Translations under genes and position numbers: made by a program
Part shown: positions 1 through 9,487 of the stretch, one piece after another
Layout of the letters: every line of letters starts with the position of its first letter
Position numbering within the stretch: position 1 is the first letter of the stretch
Notes under the pieces: model-generated
The model's input: only the letters and a program-made list of their open reading frames with translations
Told to the model about the DNA's origin: nothing
The model's database searches: none
NCBI GenBank assembly: GCA_963729215.1
Contig: CAVSND010000031.1
Location: forward strand, 248,001-312,000
Length of the DNA stretch: 64,000 nt
Direction of reading: 5' to 3'
Source: CAVQJU01 sp963729215
GTDB lineage: Bacteria; Acidobacteriota; Vicinamibacteria; Vicinamibacterales; CAVVIG01

Positions 1-1
1 C

Positions 2-439
2 GAGCTCAACGCGATCCTTGCCGATCACGTCGTCGTCTCCGGCCGGAACCCGTTCGAAGGTCTTCGCGTCGACGCGGCTGACCTGAGACGGGCGTGCGAA
101 GTACAGGCAAGAGGGCACCTGTTGCATCTCCGCCAGGCGTTCATTGAAACGGAGGGGCGAGGCGACGCGCTGGCCGTCGTGGTGGTCCGTTCGGCGCCGG
201 CGTGGGCGTCGCTGCTGCAGAACGTCGCGCACCTGGACGGACAGCCGGCGCACGACCCGGCCGCGGCCGCCCGTCACATCGAGCGCGCCCTCACCGTCAC
301 CTCCGGCATCGAAGAGGTCGTGCGCCTCGTCGGCGTGCACGAGATCTCATCGGCCGACGCGCTCAAGGTTTTCCCCGCGTACCTCGATGCGGCGGAGCGG
401 CTGACGCGGTACGTGGATCAGTGGAGCGCAGCCAAGTGA
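2..439 (+). CDS. C-terminal part of an unrecognised protein, truncated by window start
   Basis: The frame is open from base 2, so the start codon lies upstream of the window; 145 codons plus TGA are visible. The protein is soluble and helix-rich, with no membrane segment or signal. It contains the run VVVVRSAPAWASLL and ends in an alanine-rich helical tail. Its TGA overlaps the GTG start of the next gene (GTGA, positions 436-439), so the two are probably translationally coupled. I do not recognise the family. A helical C-terminal domain of a nucleotidyltransferase-type protein is possible but unproven. Confidence 0.6.
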   Translation, partial: ELNAILADHVVVSGRNPFEGLRVDAADLRRACEVQARGHLLHLRQAFIETEGRGDALAVVVVRSAPAWASLLQNVAHLDGQPAHDPAAAARHIERALTVTSGIEEVVRLVGVHEISSADALKVFPAYLDAAERLTRYVDQWSAAK

Positions 440-1296
440 TCGAGCGGCGCGTTCCGTCAGCCCTCTTCGGCTTGCGCGCGGTCCTGCGCGTGGTCCTGCT
501 TGCGGCGCTGCCCTTTGCCTTTTGTCATGCGCTCTACGCGGAGACGCCTCCCCCACCGGAGCTCATCGCCCCCGTGAACGACTTCGCCCACGTCATCGAC
601 TCGCGGAGCGCCGCGCAGATCGACCGGCTGATCCGATCGCTCAAGCAGGCGAGCGGCGACGTCGTGGTGGTCGCGACCGTGCCGACGATCGAAGGCTACG
701 GCGATGTCCGCGAATACGCCGTGAAGATGTTCGAAAATCACGGCCACGGCATCGGCGAAAAGGGCAAGGACAACGGGCTCCTCATTCTCCTCGCGCTCAA
801 AGAGCGGAAAGTCTGGGTGGAAGTCGGATACGGGCTCGAGCCGTGGGTCACCGACAGATTTTCCGGGGAAACCAGCCGCCAGTACATGGTGCCGCAATTC
901 AGGAACGGCGCCTACGGACTGGGCCTCCTGGCCGGCACGGCTCGCATCGTCAACCGGATTGCGGACGGACGGCAGGTGAAGCTGGAGGGCGTCATCAGGG
1001 AACCTGAGGCGCGGCGGGACGGCGGGTCCATCTGGCCGCTGTTCCCGATCCTGATCTTCATCGCCATCCTCATCATCAGCCGCATCGGCCGCGGCGGCGG
1101 CGGCCGGGGTCTGCCCTGGATGATGGGTCCGTGGAGCGGGTGGTCGAGCGGCGTCGGGCCGTTTGGCGGCGGAGGTTCGGGTGGAGGGTTTGGCGGCGGG
1201 TTTGGCGGATTTGGCGGCGGCGGTGGCGGTGGCGGCGGATTTGGCGGCTTCGGCGGCGGTGGCAGCGGCGGCGGCGGCGGAGGTGGGAGCTGGTAG
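436..1296 (+). CDS. TPM-domain membrane protein (YgcG/Psb32-like)
   Basis: 286 aa. The GTG start overlaps the upstream stop. An N-terminal signal sequence of about 35 residues precedes a TPM domain at roughly residues 43-170, with the typical PVNDFAHVID opening, a V-V-V-A-T-V-P strand, and a GKDNGLLILLAL followed by VEVGYGLE core. A single membrane helix near residues 203-217 is followed by a long Gly/Ser/Phe tail ending in GGGSW, which is typical of this family. TPM domains are periplasmic; roles in phosphatase activity or photosystem repair are known only for some members, so function here is open. It lies directly upstream of lemA, a common pairing. Confidence 0.88.
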   Translation: MIERRVPSALFGLRAVLRVVLLAALPFAFCHALYAETPPPPELIAPVNDFAHVIDSRSAAQIDRLIRSLKQASGDVVVVATVPTIEGYGDVREYAVKMFENHGHGIGEKGKDNGLLILLALKERKVWVEVGYGLEPWVTDRFSGETSRQYMVPQFRNGAYGLGLLAGTARIVNRIADGRQVKLEGVIREPEARRDGGSIWPLFPILIFIAILIISRIGRGGGGRGLPWMMGPWSGWSSGVGPFGGGGSGGGFGGGFGGFGGGGGGGGGFGGFGGGGSGGGGGGGSW

Positions 1297-1320
1297 ACCG
1301 AACGCGGTAAACTGGAACGT

Positions 1321-1893
1321 ATGAAGACCACACGTCGATTTGCCACACAGCTCCTGCTGGGCTTCGCTGCACTCTCCCTGTCCGGCTGTTCGTACAACAC
1401 GTTCGTCAGTCAGGAGCAGGCGATCAAGGCGCAGTGGGCACAGGTCGAGAACCAGCTCCAGCGGCGCAACGATCTGATTCCGAATCTGGTCGAGACCGTC
1501 AAGGGCTATGCGACCCACGAAGAAGGCGTGTTCAAGGAAATCGCCGACTCACGGTCCCGACTGCTGTCGGCGAAATCGCCGGACGAAACGATCAGCGCCG
1601 CCAATCAGCAGTCGTCGGCCCTGGGCCGCCTGCTGGTCGTCGTCGAGAACTACCCGAACCTGAAGGCGAACGAACAGTTCAATGGCCTGATGGACGAGCT
1701 CTCGGGCACGGAAAATCGAATTGCCGTTGAGCGGATGCGCTACAACGAGCGCGTGCAGGCCTACGAAACGGCGCGCGGCCAATTTCCGGGAAACCTCACG
1801 GCGAAGCTGTTCAAGTTCAAGGAGTATCCGTTCTTCGCCGCGCCGCCTGAAGCCAAGCAGGTGCCGAAGGTGAACTTTTCGAAACCCTCCTAG
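1321..1893 (+). CDS. lemA: LemA family lipoprotein
   Basis: 190 aa, close to the usual LemA length. The N-terminus is a lipoprotein signal with lipobox LSGC (Cys23). The diagnostic LemA stretch QRRNDLIPNLVETVKGYA follows, then long amphipathic helices and the family motif around YNERVQAYETARGQFPG. LemA proteins are helical membrane-attached proteins of unclear role, often beside TPM-domain genes as here (24 bp gap). A TAAACT hexamer at 1308-1313 lies 7 nt before the ATG and there is no Shine-Dalgarno sequence, so the start may belong to a leaderless mRNA. Confidence 0.92.
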   Translation: MKTTRRFATQLLLGFAALSLSGCSYNTFVSQEQAIKAQWAQVENQLQRRNDLIPNLVETVKGYATHEEGVFKEIADSRSRLLSAKSPDETISAANQQSSALGRLLVVVENYPNLKANEQFNGLMDELSGTENRIAVERMRYNERVQAYETARGQFPGNLTAKLFKFKEYPFFAAPPEAKQVPKVNFSKPS

Positions 1894-1896
1894 GAT

Positions 1897-2829
1897 GTGA
1901 TAGTCCCGCTGCCCTGGGAGCGTCTCCTGTGGAGCGGCAGGCCGACGCTGCTGTTGCCGCACCTCCACGCGCGCGGTGAGCGCTATGTGCTCACCGACAT
2001 GCGGGTGGTGCGCATTTCCAGCCGGGGCGCGGACGAACTGGCGACGTGCGACGTCGGCGAAATCCACCTCACGCAGACGCGGCTCGAGCGAATCCTCGGC
2101 GTCTCGACCGTCGACATCCGGCACCGCGAAACCCCGCAGCATCTCGTGCTCCGCGGCATCAGGCGCGCTCCTCAGCTCGCGGCGCTCCTCGACCTGCTGA
2201 CCGACCCTCGCGCGCGCGCCAACCCGCGCTCCGTCGGAGCCGCGGTGGCCGTCATGACGTGGGAGCCGCGGCTTCGTCCCACGGCAACACGGGCATCGCT
2301 GTCCGGCCTCGCGGCCGCGGTGGCCGCGGTCTTTGTCGTCGTCGCCGGCCTGCACGGCACCAGTCCCCCGATCAGCTACCCCGCCGATGATGCGATCTAC
2401 CCGGGTGGCAGGAAGAGAAGCCAGGACGAGATCGTACGGTTCATGGAGAAACGCGTGATGCCGTGGGCACGCCAGGCACTGGGGCCCGTCGTTGGCGCAC
2501 CGGAGCTCGTCACGTGCAACACCTGCCACGGCGCCCATCCCGAGGAGAACGGCTGGCACATGCCGGCTGTCGCAGCGCTCCCGCGGCCGGCCGTGCGCGT
2601 CGCCGGCTGGGAAAACTACGGTGGCACCATGGACGCGCAGATGCGCAATGCGATCTACGGGTATGGAGCCGAGTCAGACCGGCTGGCCAGAGCGTCTTAC
2701 ATGCGCGAAGTGGTCATGCCGGGGATGGCGCAGTTGCTCGGCCGCCCAGCGTACGATTTCACGCAGCCGTACGCCTTCAATCGCTCGCACTTCACGTTGG
2801 GGTGTTATCACTGTCATCAAGTGAAATAG
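1897..2829 (+). CDS. PH-like domain fused to a di-haem c-type cytochrome tail
   Basis: 310 aa, GTG start 3 nt after the lemA stop. Residues about 5-100 resemble a bacterial PH domain (GERYVLTDMRVVRISSRG, as in YdbS/bPH2 proteins). One membrane helix follows (about residues 135-152, AAAVAAVFVVVAGL). The C-terminal half carries two CxxCH haem-attachment motifs, CNTCH at residue 207 and CYHCH at residue 303 close to the end. The inferred topology is cytosolic PH domain, one helix, periplasmic di-haem domain. No cytochrome maturation or oxidase genes lie nearby. The domain combination is unusual to me. The reading frame is continuous, so this is not an artefact of joining two frames. Confidence 0.75.
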   Translation: MIVPLPWERLLWSGRPTLLLPHLHARGERYVLTDMRVVRISSRGADELATCDVGEIHLTQTRLERILGVSTVDIRHRETPQHLVLRGIRRAPQLAALLDLLTDPRARANPRSVGAAVAVMTWEPRLRPTATRASLSGLAAAVAAVFVVVAGLHGTSPPISYPADDAIYPGGRKRSQDEIVRFMEKRVMPWARQALGPVVGAPELVTCNTCHGAHPEENGWHMPAVAALPRPAVRVAGWENYGGTMDAQMRNAIYGYGAESDRLARASYMREVVMPGMAQLLGRPAYDFTQPYAFNRSHFTLGCYHCHQVK

Positions 2830-2970
2830 GGTTCGAGGGGCTCGAAAGGTTCAAGGGGTTCGAGGGGTTCGAGAGTTCGAGGGGTTCGAGAGGTTCTAGC
2901 AGAAAGCGTCGAACGCAGAACCTCTTGAACCTCTCGAACCTCTCGCACCTCTTGAACCTCTCAAACCTAC
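2830..2970 (+). repeat. Short-word inverted repeat, GGTTCGAG family
   Basis: Left arm 2830-2897 is a chain of GGTTCGAGG/GGTTCAAGG-like words of 8-10 nt. After a 17-20 nt spacer, right arm 2916-2970 is a chain of the complementary words (CCTCTTGAA, CCTCTCGAA). The arms can pair over tens of bases. The element starts at the stop codon of the cytochrome gene and ends just before the stop of the converging acylase gene. The same word family recurs at 44262-44328 and 47318-47545. Confidence 0.85.
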
Positions 2971-2986
2971 CTTCGACGTTCTACGT

Positions 2987-5307
2987 TCACCGAGGCCGGA
3001 GCGTCAGAACAGCCTCGGTGCTGGCGTCGACGGCCGCGGCGGTGAATGCCATCTGAAAGTACGTCCCGCTCGACCAGGGCCTGGCGAGATCAGCGAAGTG
3101 CGGGCTTCCGGGCGAACCTGACTGGCCCGGCGCCTGCGTCCAGACCGAGCGGTCCCAATCGGACACATCGACGATTTCCCTGAACGACGCGCCCCCGGCG
3201 ACGTCCGTCGCCGGGTAGCGTTGACAGCACGGTGCCGGCATAGCCGGAGAGCGCAAACGGTCCGATGTCGAAGCGGTCGCGGGCGGCCTGTGTAATCGCG
3301 AGCGGGTGCTTGAACATCAGCGCGTGAACATCGCCCCATGTGGGCGGATCCTGTTTCGCGCCCGCGGCGCGCACGCGATCGACGGCGACGACCAGCGCGT
3401 CGAGCAGGAGGCGATCACGCGAGGCACCGGGATCGCCGTCGAACCACGCGGGCGTCGGCTTCAGCAGCGGAATGACGGAAAGACCAGCCCGGCCAAGCGT
3501 AATCGTTCACCAGGTCTGGCCCCAGGCGCTTCTCAGACAGCAGGCGGCCGAGGGCCTCCTCCCAGAACACGTACAGCGCGGCCGCCGTCGAATCCGCGGA
3601 GACACGGCGGTCCCACTGCAGCAGCCGCAGGCGCGCCGCCTCGACGTCGTTCCGCGGGGCGCGCAGCGGCGCGAGCAGCGGCACGAGCTGGCCGGCGCTC
3701 CAGGCGGTCGTGTCGTGTTGCAGGCGCTCGAAATCTTCGGCCGTATGAACGTGCGTGCCCTCGAGCGCTTCAACCAGCCGGTTCATCCTCGCGGGGTTCT
3801 GGTTCGCCGATACAAAGAAGCCGCCGGAACGCGGCAGCATGGCGTGCGGCAGGTCGTCGGGGCGGCGCCAGCCCCGCCACTCGTAGGCGCCGGACCAACC
3901 GGGCGCCGGCAAGGCTCCGTCCCATCCGCGCCGATTCGGTATGAGACCCGCCACCTGACGGCCCGCGAGCCCATCGGCGTCCGCAAAGAGGACGTCCACG
4001 GTCGGCGACTTCCAGCGCGCCAGCGACGCGCGAAACTCGGCTGCTGATACTGCGCGATCGAACGCCAGCGCCGCCAACTCGCCGGCGGCGCCGGGTTCGG
4101 TCCCGCTCCATTTCACGGTGAATGCCAGGTGCCGCTCTGAATCCGTCGCCACGAGCACGCCGTTGGGCGTGTACTCGCGCTCAAATGGAAACGGCTTCGC
4201 TTGCCCCTTCATGACAATCGGATCGCGAACGATTGTCGTATCAACCCATTGGCCGCGGTATTCCACCCGATGCGGGTTCGAGGGATCGACACGTTCGACG
4301 AAGACGTCCGCGATGTCGGCCGGGAACGCCGTCATTCCCCACGCAACATGCTCGTTGTGTCCGATCACGACCCCGGGGAGCCACGGCGAGGCGGCGCCGA
4401 TGACGTTCCAGCCGGGCGCGTTCAAGTGAACGAGGTAGCGAAGCGACGGGTGCGCAAAGGCGCGATGCGGGTCGTTCGCAAGCAGCGGCGCCGATGTCGC
4501 GGAGCGCGCGCCGCTCACGACCCATGCGTTCGAACCGGCGCCACGATCCGCAGGCGCCGTCACCGGCGACGCCAGTCCGAGAAAGAACGGCGCGGTGCCC
4601 GCGCGGCGCAGCGCATCTTCGACCACGGGACCGGCCGACCCGATGTCGAGGCCGGCGGGAATCCGATATGGCGATTCGACGGCAAACCAGGCGTCGGCGC
4701 GGCGTGCGCCGATGGCGGCGACCAGGCGCGCGCGGAAAACATCGGTATCCGCCCTCGCGGCGACGAACGCGTCCGTCCGGTTCAGCAGATCCTCGGGACG
4801 CCACGTCTCCGGCAGCCAGCCGGCGACGGTGAATTCCTCGGGCACGTGAACGCGCGCCTCCGCCACCCACGCGTTAATGCCGCTGACGAACGCCTCGGCG
4901 ATGACCTTCACGGCGGGGCCATAACTCGCCCACTCGGCGTCCATGTCGCCCCGGTACTGCACGCGGCGCGTGGCCGCGTCCCGTTCGACGAAGTTCAAGC
5001 CCAGGACTTCCGATAACCTCCCCTGCGACGAGCGGCGCCAGAGATCCATCTGAAAAAGTCGATCCTGTGCCTGGACGAAGCCCTGCGCGAAGAAGAGGTC
5101 GTGGTCGTTTCGCGCGTAAATGTGCGGCACGCCCCAGCGGTCGCGTACGATGCGCACGGGCTGCGAGAGACCGTCAACGTCGAACGTCCCGGACTGCTGC
5201 GCGAGCGGAGCGGCGGCACGCGCGGCGGTTTTCGGCGTCTCGCGGCGGCATGCCGGCGCGCCGAGCAGGCAGAGCGCGCACAGGAGCCGCAGTAAACTAG
5301 GTCGCAT
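2987..5307 (-). CDS. Penicillin acylase family (Ntn hydrolase), interrupted by two frameshifts
   Basis: About 770 aa when read through two frame changes. The ATG at 5307 gives MRPSLLRLLCALCLLGAPAC, a probable lipoprotein signal. Residues 45-230 are the alpha-chain-like region (VRIVRDRWGVPHIYARND). The autocatalytic N-terminal nucleophile of the beta chain is Ser259 in GAGSNAWVVSG, followed by LLANDPH and GHNEHVAWGMT. The frame changes near 3475-3495 and again near 3220-3240. The third frame supplies the typical end, DVSDWDRSV and GQSGSPGSPHFADL. All family landmarks are present, so I favour indel errors over a decayed gene. The enzymes hydrolyse amide bonds of acylated amines in the periplasm; the substrate here is unknown. 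Confidence 0.85.
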
Positions 5308-5798
5308 GGCACTCAAGGAGGCGCTGCTGGCCGAGTACCAATCACGAAGTGGCCACCACGCGCAGGCTGCTCGATCGGATTCCCGATGCGCAGCTGGGCT
5401 GGAAGCCGCACGACAAGTCCATGTCGCTCGCCGGTCTGGCAACGCACCTGGCCAATCTCCCGAACTGGGGCGGCCTGATCATGAGCGATTCGTCGTTCGA
5501 CATGGCGACCGCACCGCCTCACCTGGCCGAGCGAGGCTCCCGCGTCGAGATCCTGGCGGCGTTTGACGCCGCCGTGAAAGAGACACGCTCGAAGATGGAC
5601 AAGAGCGATGCGGAGTATCTCGCGCACTGGGCCCTCAAACGCGGCGGACAGGAACTGTTCACGATGCCTCGCGCCTCCGCGTTTCGGACCTTCGTGCTGT
5701 ATCACCTGGTGCATCATCGCGGGCAGCTCAGCGTCTATCTGCGGCTCAACAACATCCCCGTGCCGGCCATCTACGGACCGTCGGCAGACGAAGGGTAA
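5306..5798 (+). CDS. DinB family protein, with N-terminal frameshift
   Basis: The conserved body is open from 5349 and starts ATTRRLLDRIPDAQLGWKPH, followed by KSMSLAGLATHLANLPNWGG and the metal-site end LYHLVHHRGQLSVYLR. The natural N-terminus MALKEALLAEY is in another frame beginning at the ATG at 5306. One extra base near 5338-5345 (in taccaatcac) separates the two parts. DinB-like four-helix proteins bind a metal through three His residues; many are thiol-dependent transferases, and the substrate here is unknown. The ATG overlaps the start of the diverging acylase gene (CATG, 5305-5308). A TAAACT hexamer sits 7 nt upstream at 5293-5298. Confidence 0.85.
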
Positions 5799-5809
5799 CG
5801 CAGGATCCG

Positions 5810-6802
5810 GTGAACGTGGCATTCGTCCCTCGTCCCTGGCTCTCGAGCGGCCATCGCATGACCCTCTACAGCTGGGGCAATCCGAGATACTTCCCCCGTC
5901 TGCCGCCGCCGGTCCTGCGCTATTTCGACGTCGATCACGATGCGCGCGTGGTTGCCGACTGCCACTGGCAGGCCGAGCCCTGGAAACACGCGACAATCGT
6001 GGCCCTGCACGGCCTGAACGGGTCGAGCGGCGCGCACTACATGCGCGGCATCGCCGCGAAAGCGTTCGCCCGCGGCATGAACGTCGTGCGCCTGAACCAG
6101 CGCAACTGCGGCGACACCGAGCATCTGTCCGCGGGACTCTTTCACTCCGGCCTGACGGCCGACGCCGCACATGTCGTCGCCGAACTGATCGCGGTCGACG
6201 GCCTGAACGCCATCGCCGTCGCCGGCTATTCGCTCGGCGGCAACCTGGCGCTGAAGCTGGCGGCCGAGTACGGAGACGCCCCGCCGCGAGAATTGGTCGC
6301 CGTCGCCGCGGTGTCGCCGATCATCGAGATCGGTGAATGCGTGGCGGCGCTGGAACAGCCTGGCAATGCGCTATACCAATGGAACTTCGTGAAGGACCTC
6401 AAGCGGCGGATGCGCCGGAAGAATCGCTTCTGGCCGGGCCGCTTCGACATGACCAGGCTGAAACAGGTGCGAACCGTTCGCGAATTCGACGCGGCGTACA
6501 CGGCTCCCTACTTCGGCTTCGCCAGCGCCGAGGACTATTACCATCGAGCGAGCGCCATGCGGATCATCGAGCGCATCCGCGTGCCCGCGCTCGTGATCAC
6601 GGCGGCCGACGACCCGTTCGTGCCGTCGAACCCGTTTCGCAACCCAAAAATCACTGGGAACCCGTGCCTCAGCGTCGCGATCTGCGAGCACGGCGGCCAT
6701 TGCGGCTTCGTCGGCCCGGCCACCGGGGAGGACGACGGGTACTGGGCCGAGAACCGGATCGTGGAGTTCGTTCTCTCTCGGGACATCAGGAACGGCCGAT
6801 GA
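5810..6802 (+). CDS. Alpha/beta hydrolase, YheT family
   Basis: 330 aa with a GTG start. An alpha/beta-hydrolase fold of the UPF0017/YheT type: oxyanion region VALHGLNGSSGAHYMRG, nucleophile elbow GYSLGG with Ser141, acid region TAADDPFVP, and catalytic His in EHGGHCGFVG near the end. No signal peptide, so probably cytosolic. Members hydrolyse short acyl esters in vitro but physiological substrates are unknown. It follows the DinB gene by 11 bp on the same strand and may be co-transcribed. Length and motifs are intact. Confidence 0.88.
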   Translation: MNVAFVPRPWLSSGHRMTLYSWGNPRYFPRLPPPVLRYFDVDHDARVVADCHWQAEPWKHATIVALHGLNGSSGAHYMRGIAAKAFARGMNVVRLNQRNCGDTEHLSAGLFHSGLTADAAHVVAELIAVDGLNAIAVAGYSLGGNLALKLAAEYGDAPPRELVAVAAVSPIIEIGECVAALEQPGNALYQWNFVKDLKRRMRRKNRFWPGRFDMTRLKQVRTVREFDAAYTAPYFGFASAEDYYHRASAMRIIERIRVPALVITAADDPFVPSNPFRNPKITGNPCLSVAICEHGGHCGFVGPATGEDDGYWAENRIVEFVLSRDIRNGR

Positions 6803-6817
6803 CGTTCCTGGGTGGGC

Positions 6818-8327
6818 TTACGGAGCCGATGCGGACAGCGTCTCCCGCCGGACGACGCGCCCTCCGACGATGACGGCGTCGATCGTATCGAACGCGGCCG
6901 TGGACGACAGCGGATCAGTCCGCAGCAACAAGAGGCTGGCGATCTTGCCCGCCTCGAGCGTCCCGTAGTCCTCGAGGCCGAAAAATCGTGCGTTCTCGAT
7001 CGTTGCGGCGGCGAATAGCTGGCGCGCGGAAATCCCCGCCGACTCCAGCTCCCGCAGCTCGAGGTAGCCGTTGTAGCCGGGCGGGTTGGCGTACGTCGGT
7101 GCCGATGGCGTGTCGCTGCCGAACAGAATGCGCCCGCCGCCGCGCGCAAAATACGCCGCCGCCCGCTGTCCTCTGGCCTGGATGCCGGTGAGAATGGCTC
7201 GGACTCGGTCTGGCGTCGACGGGCCCATGCCTTGCGCGATTTCCCGCGCGAACCATTGTCCGTCCCGGCTGCCGTACCACGTGACGACGGCCCGGGGAAG
7301 CACGCGAGTCATCTGAGGGTCGTCCAGGAACGCCGGGCCGGCAAGGTCGGCGAGGCCCCCAATCACACGCGACGTCGGCATCATGCCAATCCCAGCCGCC
7401 CGTTCGGCGTCGAGCGTCTCGCGCACGGCCAGTGGCAGTTCGGCGCCGTCGCCATTCTCCTGGCCCCAATTCCACATGCCGTGGACGACAGCGTCCGCAC
7501 GCGTCTCGACAGCGAATCGATGCGCCTCGAGAGAATTGGCGTGCAGGAGCAGCGGAAGCCGGTGGCGATGGCTCGCCTCGCGAACCTCGCGCATCAGGTC
7601 GACACTGGGCACCGGAAGCTTGCCGACTCTCGGGTCGAAGCCCGGCTCGTAGTGCGCCTTCACGCACTTTCCGCCGCCGGCCACGACCCGCCCCACCGCG
7701 GCTTCGGGAGTGTGGTCTTCGGCGCGGTATTTCGCGGGAATCGCCCGCGCTCTGCCGGTCGTCGTAGAGAAAGTTGGGATAGCGGTCGAAGCGCACGTCC
7801 GCTGGCATATAAGCCATCGGATAGCCGTTGGCGAGCGAGAGCGCGTTGCCGCAGTCGAAGACTGCCGGCGCCACGTCCGACGCTTTCAAGCGTTCGAGCC
7901 GCGGGGCATCGACCACGTTCAGATCGACGACGGCGGTGAAGCCGAAGTAGAGATAGCTTCGGGGCAACTGCCGGTCGTAAGCGGCCACAGCCTGTGGCAT
8001 CGCCGCTTCCTGCTCAGGCGTCATTCCCGGCACACCAGCCAGGTGCACATGGCCATCGATGAGGCCGGGGACCAGATACTTTCCAGCGCCCCCGATCACC
8101 GTCACACCTGAACCGGCCGTGCCCGGCGTGTCAACTCCCACCGACGCAATCCTGCCGGCTCGAACGACGACGTGGGCATGTGGCAGCGGTGCGGGACGCT
8201 CGGGAGAAATCAGCGTGACATCCTGAATCCAGATGTCGCCCGGCATGAGAGGCGGCAAGCCTGGTCGATTGGCGCTGCACGAGGTCAGTTCGAGAACCGC
8301 CAGCCAAGCGAGAACCGTTCGGCACAT
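6818..8327 (-). CDS. Metal-dependent amidohydrolase lipoprotein, one frameshift
   Basis: About 500 aa across two frames. The start at 8327 gives a lipoprotein-like signal (lipobox LTSC). The metal motif is in GLIDGHVHLAG, and the second half contains LLLHANS, VVHGMWNWG, ILFGSDTPSAPTY and the composite-domain end AGKIASLLLLRTDPL. The frame changes near 7745-7765: IPAKYRAEDHTPEAAVGRVV is read only in the second frame. This is the imidazolonepropionase-like, prolidase-related branch of the amidohydrolases, usually secreted in this kind of bacterium. The substrate cannot be inferred. The break most likely reflects a single-base sequence error. Confidence 0.85.
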
Positions 8328-8377
8328 CTTGCTTCGTGGTTGACGCTCGACAGGGCGCGGAAGTTCCGTGCGGGGCC

Positions 8378-8761
8378 TCAGAGCATGGTGATGCTGAGCG
8401 TGTTGCCGTCGGGATCCTTGAACCAGGCGATCCGCGCTCCGCTCGGCGATTGCCAGACACCCAGCTTGTCCTGGCCCATGCCGTCGTATCGTTCGAACCT
8501 GACGCCTGCTTTCCTGAGGCGCTTGACGGCGTCGACGATATCAGGCACCTGCCAGCCCAGCACGGTGTAGCCGGCGGTCGCCACCTTGTTTACGGGAGTG
8601 ACACGCAGCATCGTGCCGTGTGCATCGAACACGAGCGCGAATGGACTCGCTTCGACGAGACGCAGACCAAGCTTGTCGCGATAGAACCGCTTCGCTTTGG
8701 CCGGCGAGGAGGTCGCGACGAACGCGACGATTTTTCGTGAACCGAGCCTGGGTCGTGCCAC
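8378..8761 (-). CDS. VOC superfamily protein (glyoxalase/bleomycin-resistance fold)
   Basis: 127 aa, GTG start at 8761 with a clear AGGAGG upstream. It shows the paired beta-alpha-beta-beta-beta modules of the vicinal oxygen chelate fold: IVAFVATSSPAKAKRFYRDK in the first half and WQVPDIVDAVKRLRKAG with WFKDPDGNTLSITML in the second. The terminal DPDGN-x-L is typical of lactoylglutathione-lyase-like proteins. Specific activity is unknown. It lies 9 bp downstream of the DUF72 gene on the same strand, so probably one transcript. Confidence 0.88.
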   Translation of the reverse strand: MARPRLGSRKIVAFVATSSPAKAKRFYRDKLGLRLVEASPFALVFDAHGTMLRVTPVNKVATAGYTVLGWQVPDIVDAVKRLRKAGVRFERYDGMGQDKLGVWQSPSGARIAWFKDPDGNTLSITML

Positions 8762-8770
8762 AACATCCTC

Positions 8771-9473
8771 CTAGAGTCCGAGGCAATCCATCAACAGGCG
8801 CGCGAACTCCGGCCCCTTCCCGGATTCTTCGTGCTTGAAGTACACGAACACGTCGCGGCAGCCTGCCGCGTCGCGCGCAATCGTCTCGGCCCATCGCTTG
8901 ATGTCGTCGGGCTGGTACCCTTCGTCGCGCAGGCGGAAATACGCGTAGTCCGCGGTGACCCGTACAGGCGTCGAGAGCTTCTCGCTGTCCGCGATGCACA
9001 CGGCCAGGTTGCGCGCGCTCAGCCGCGCGAACACGTCTTCGTCGAACCACGACGCGTGGCGAAACTCGAAGGCCGCCGCGAACGTTCGCCGGCAGCCCAC
9101 CGAGAAACGTGTCCAGGACCGCGAGGTCTTTCCTCAGGAACGGAGGGAGCTGAAACAGCAGCGTGCCGAGCTTCTCGCCGAGCGTGCCGGCCACGTCGCA
9201 GAAGAACTTCACATCGTCGCCGGTGTCCTTCAGCCGTTTGTCGTGCGTAATCCGCCGCGGCGCCTTGAGCGTGAGCTTGTAGGGCGCAGGCGTCTGCTCG
9301 GCCCAGCCCGCCACCAGCTTCTCCGTCGGCATGCGGTAAAAGGTGTAGTTGATCTCGACCGTGGGAAAACGCGCCGCGTAATACGGCAGCATTTTCTTCG
9401 CCGGAAGATCGTCGGGATAGAAACTCCCCTTCCACTCGGGGTAGTTGTAGCCGGAGGTCCCCACCCAAAACAT
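8771..9473 (-). CDS. DUF72 (YecE) family protein, one frameshift
   Basis: About 234 aa across two frames. The N-terminus VGTSGYNYPEWKGSFYP and the central EINYTFYRMPT are hallmarks of the DUF72/YecE TIM-barrel family. The frame changes near 9074-9084 in a G/C run. The second frame gives AAFEFRHASWFDEDVFARL and the family end YFRLRDEGY with VYFKHEESGKGPEFARLL. Function of the family is unknown; some members sit near Fe-S genes. The ATG at 9473 faces the SCO-like gene across only 14 bp. Confidence 0.87.
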
Positions 9474-9487
9474 GTAGACTAGATTAC
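9474..9487. promoter_or_regulatory. Symmetrical divergent leaderless promoter pair
   Basis: Only 14 bp separate the start codons of two diverging genes. Together with both ATGs the region forms an imperfect 20-bp palindrome. On the plus strand TAGACT (9475-9480) ends 7 nt before the ATG at 9488. On the minus strand TAATCT (9486-9481) ends 7 nt before the ATG at 9473. Neither side has a Shine-Dalgarno sequence. This fits two back-to-back -10 elements driving leaderless mRNAs; it is inferred from spacing only. Confidence 0.45.

Noticed and set aside
2830..2970. CRISPR array or tandem tRNA-like repeats
   Set aside because: Words are 8-10 nt, contiguous, without unique spacers, and no cas gene is present. 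No cloverleaf can be drawn.
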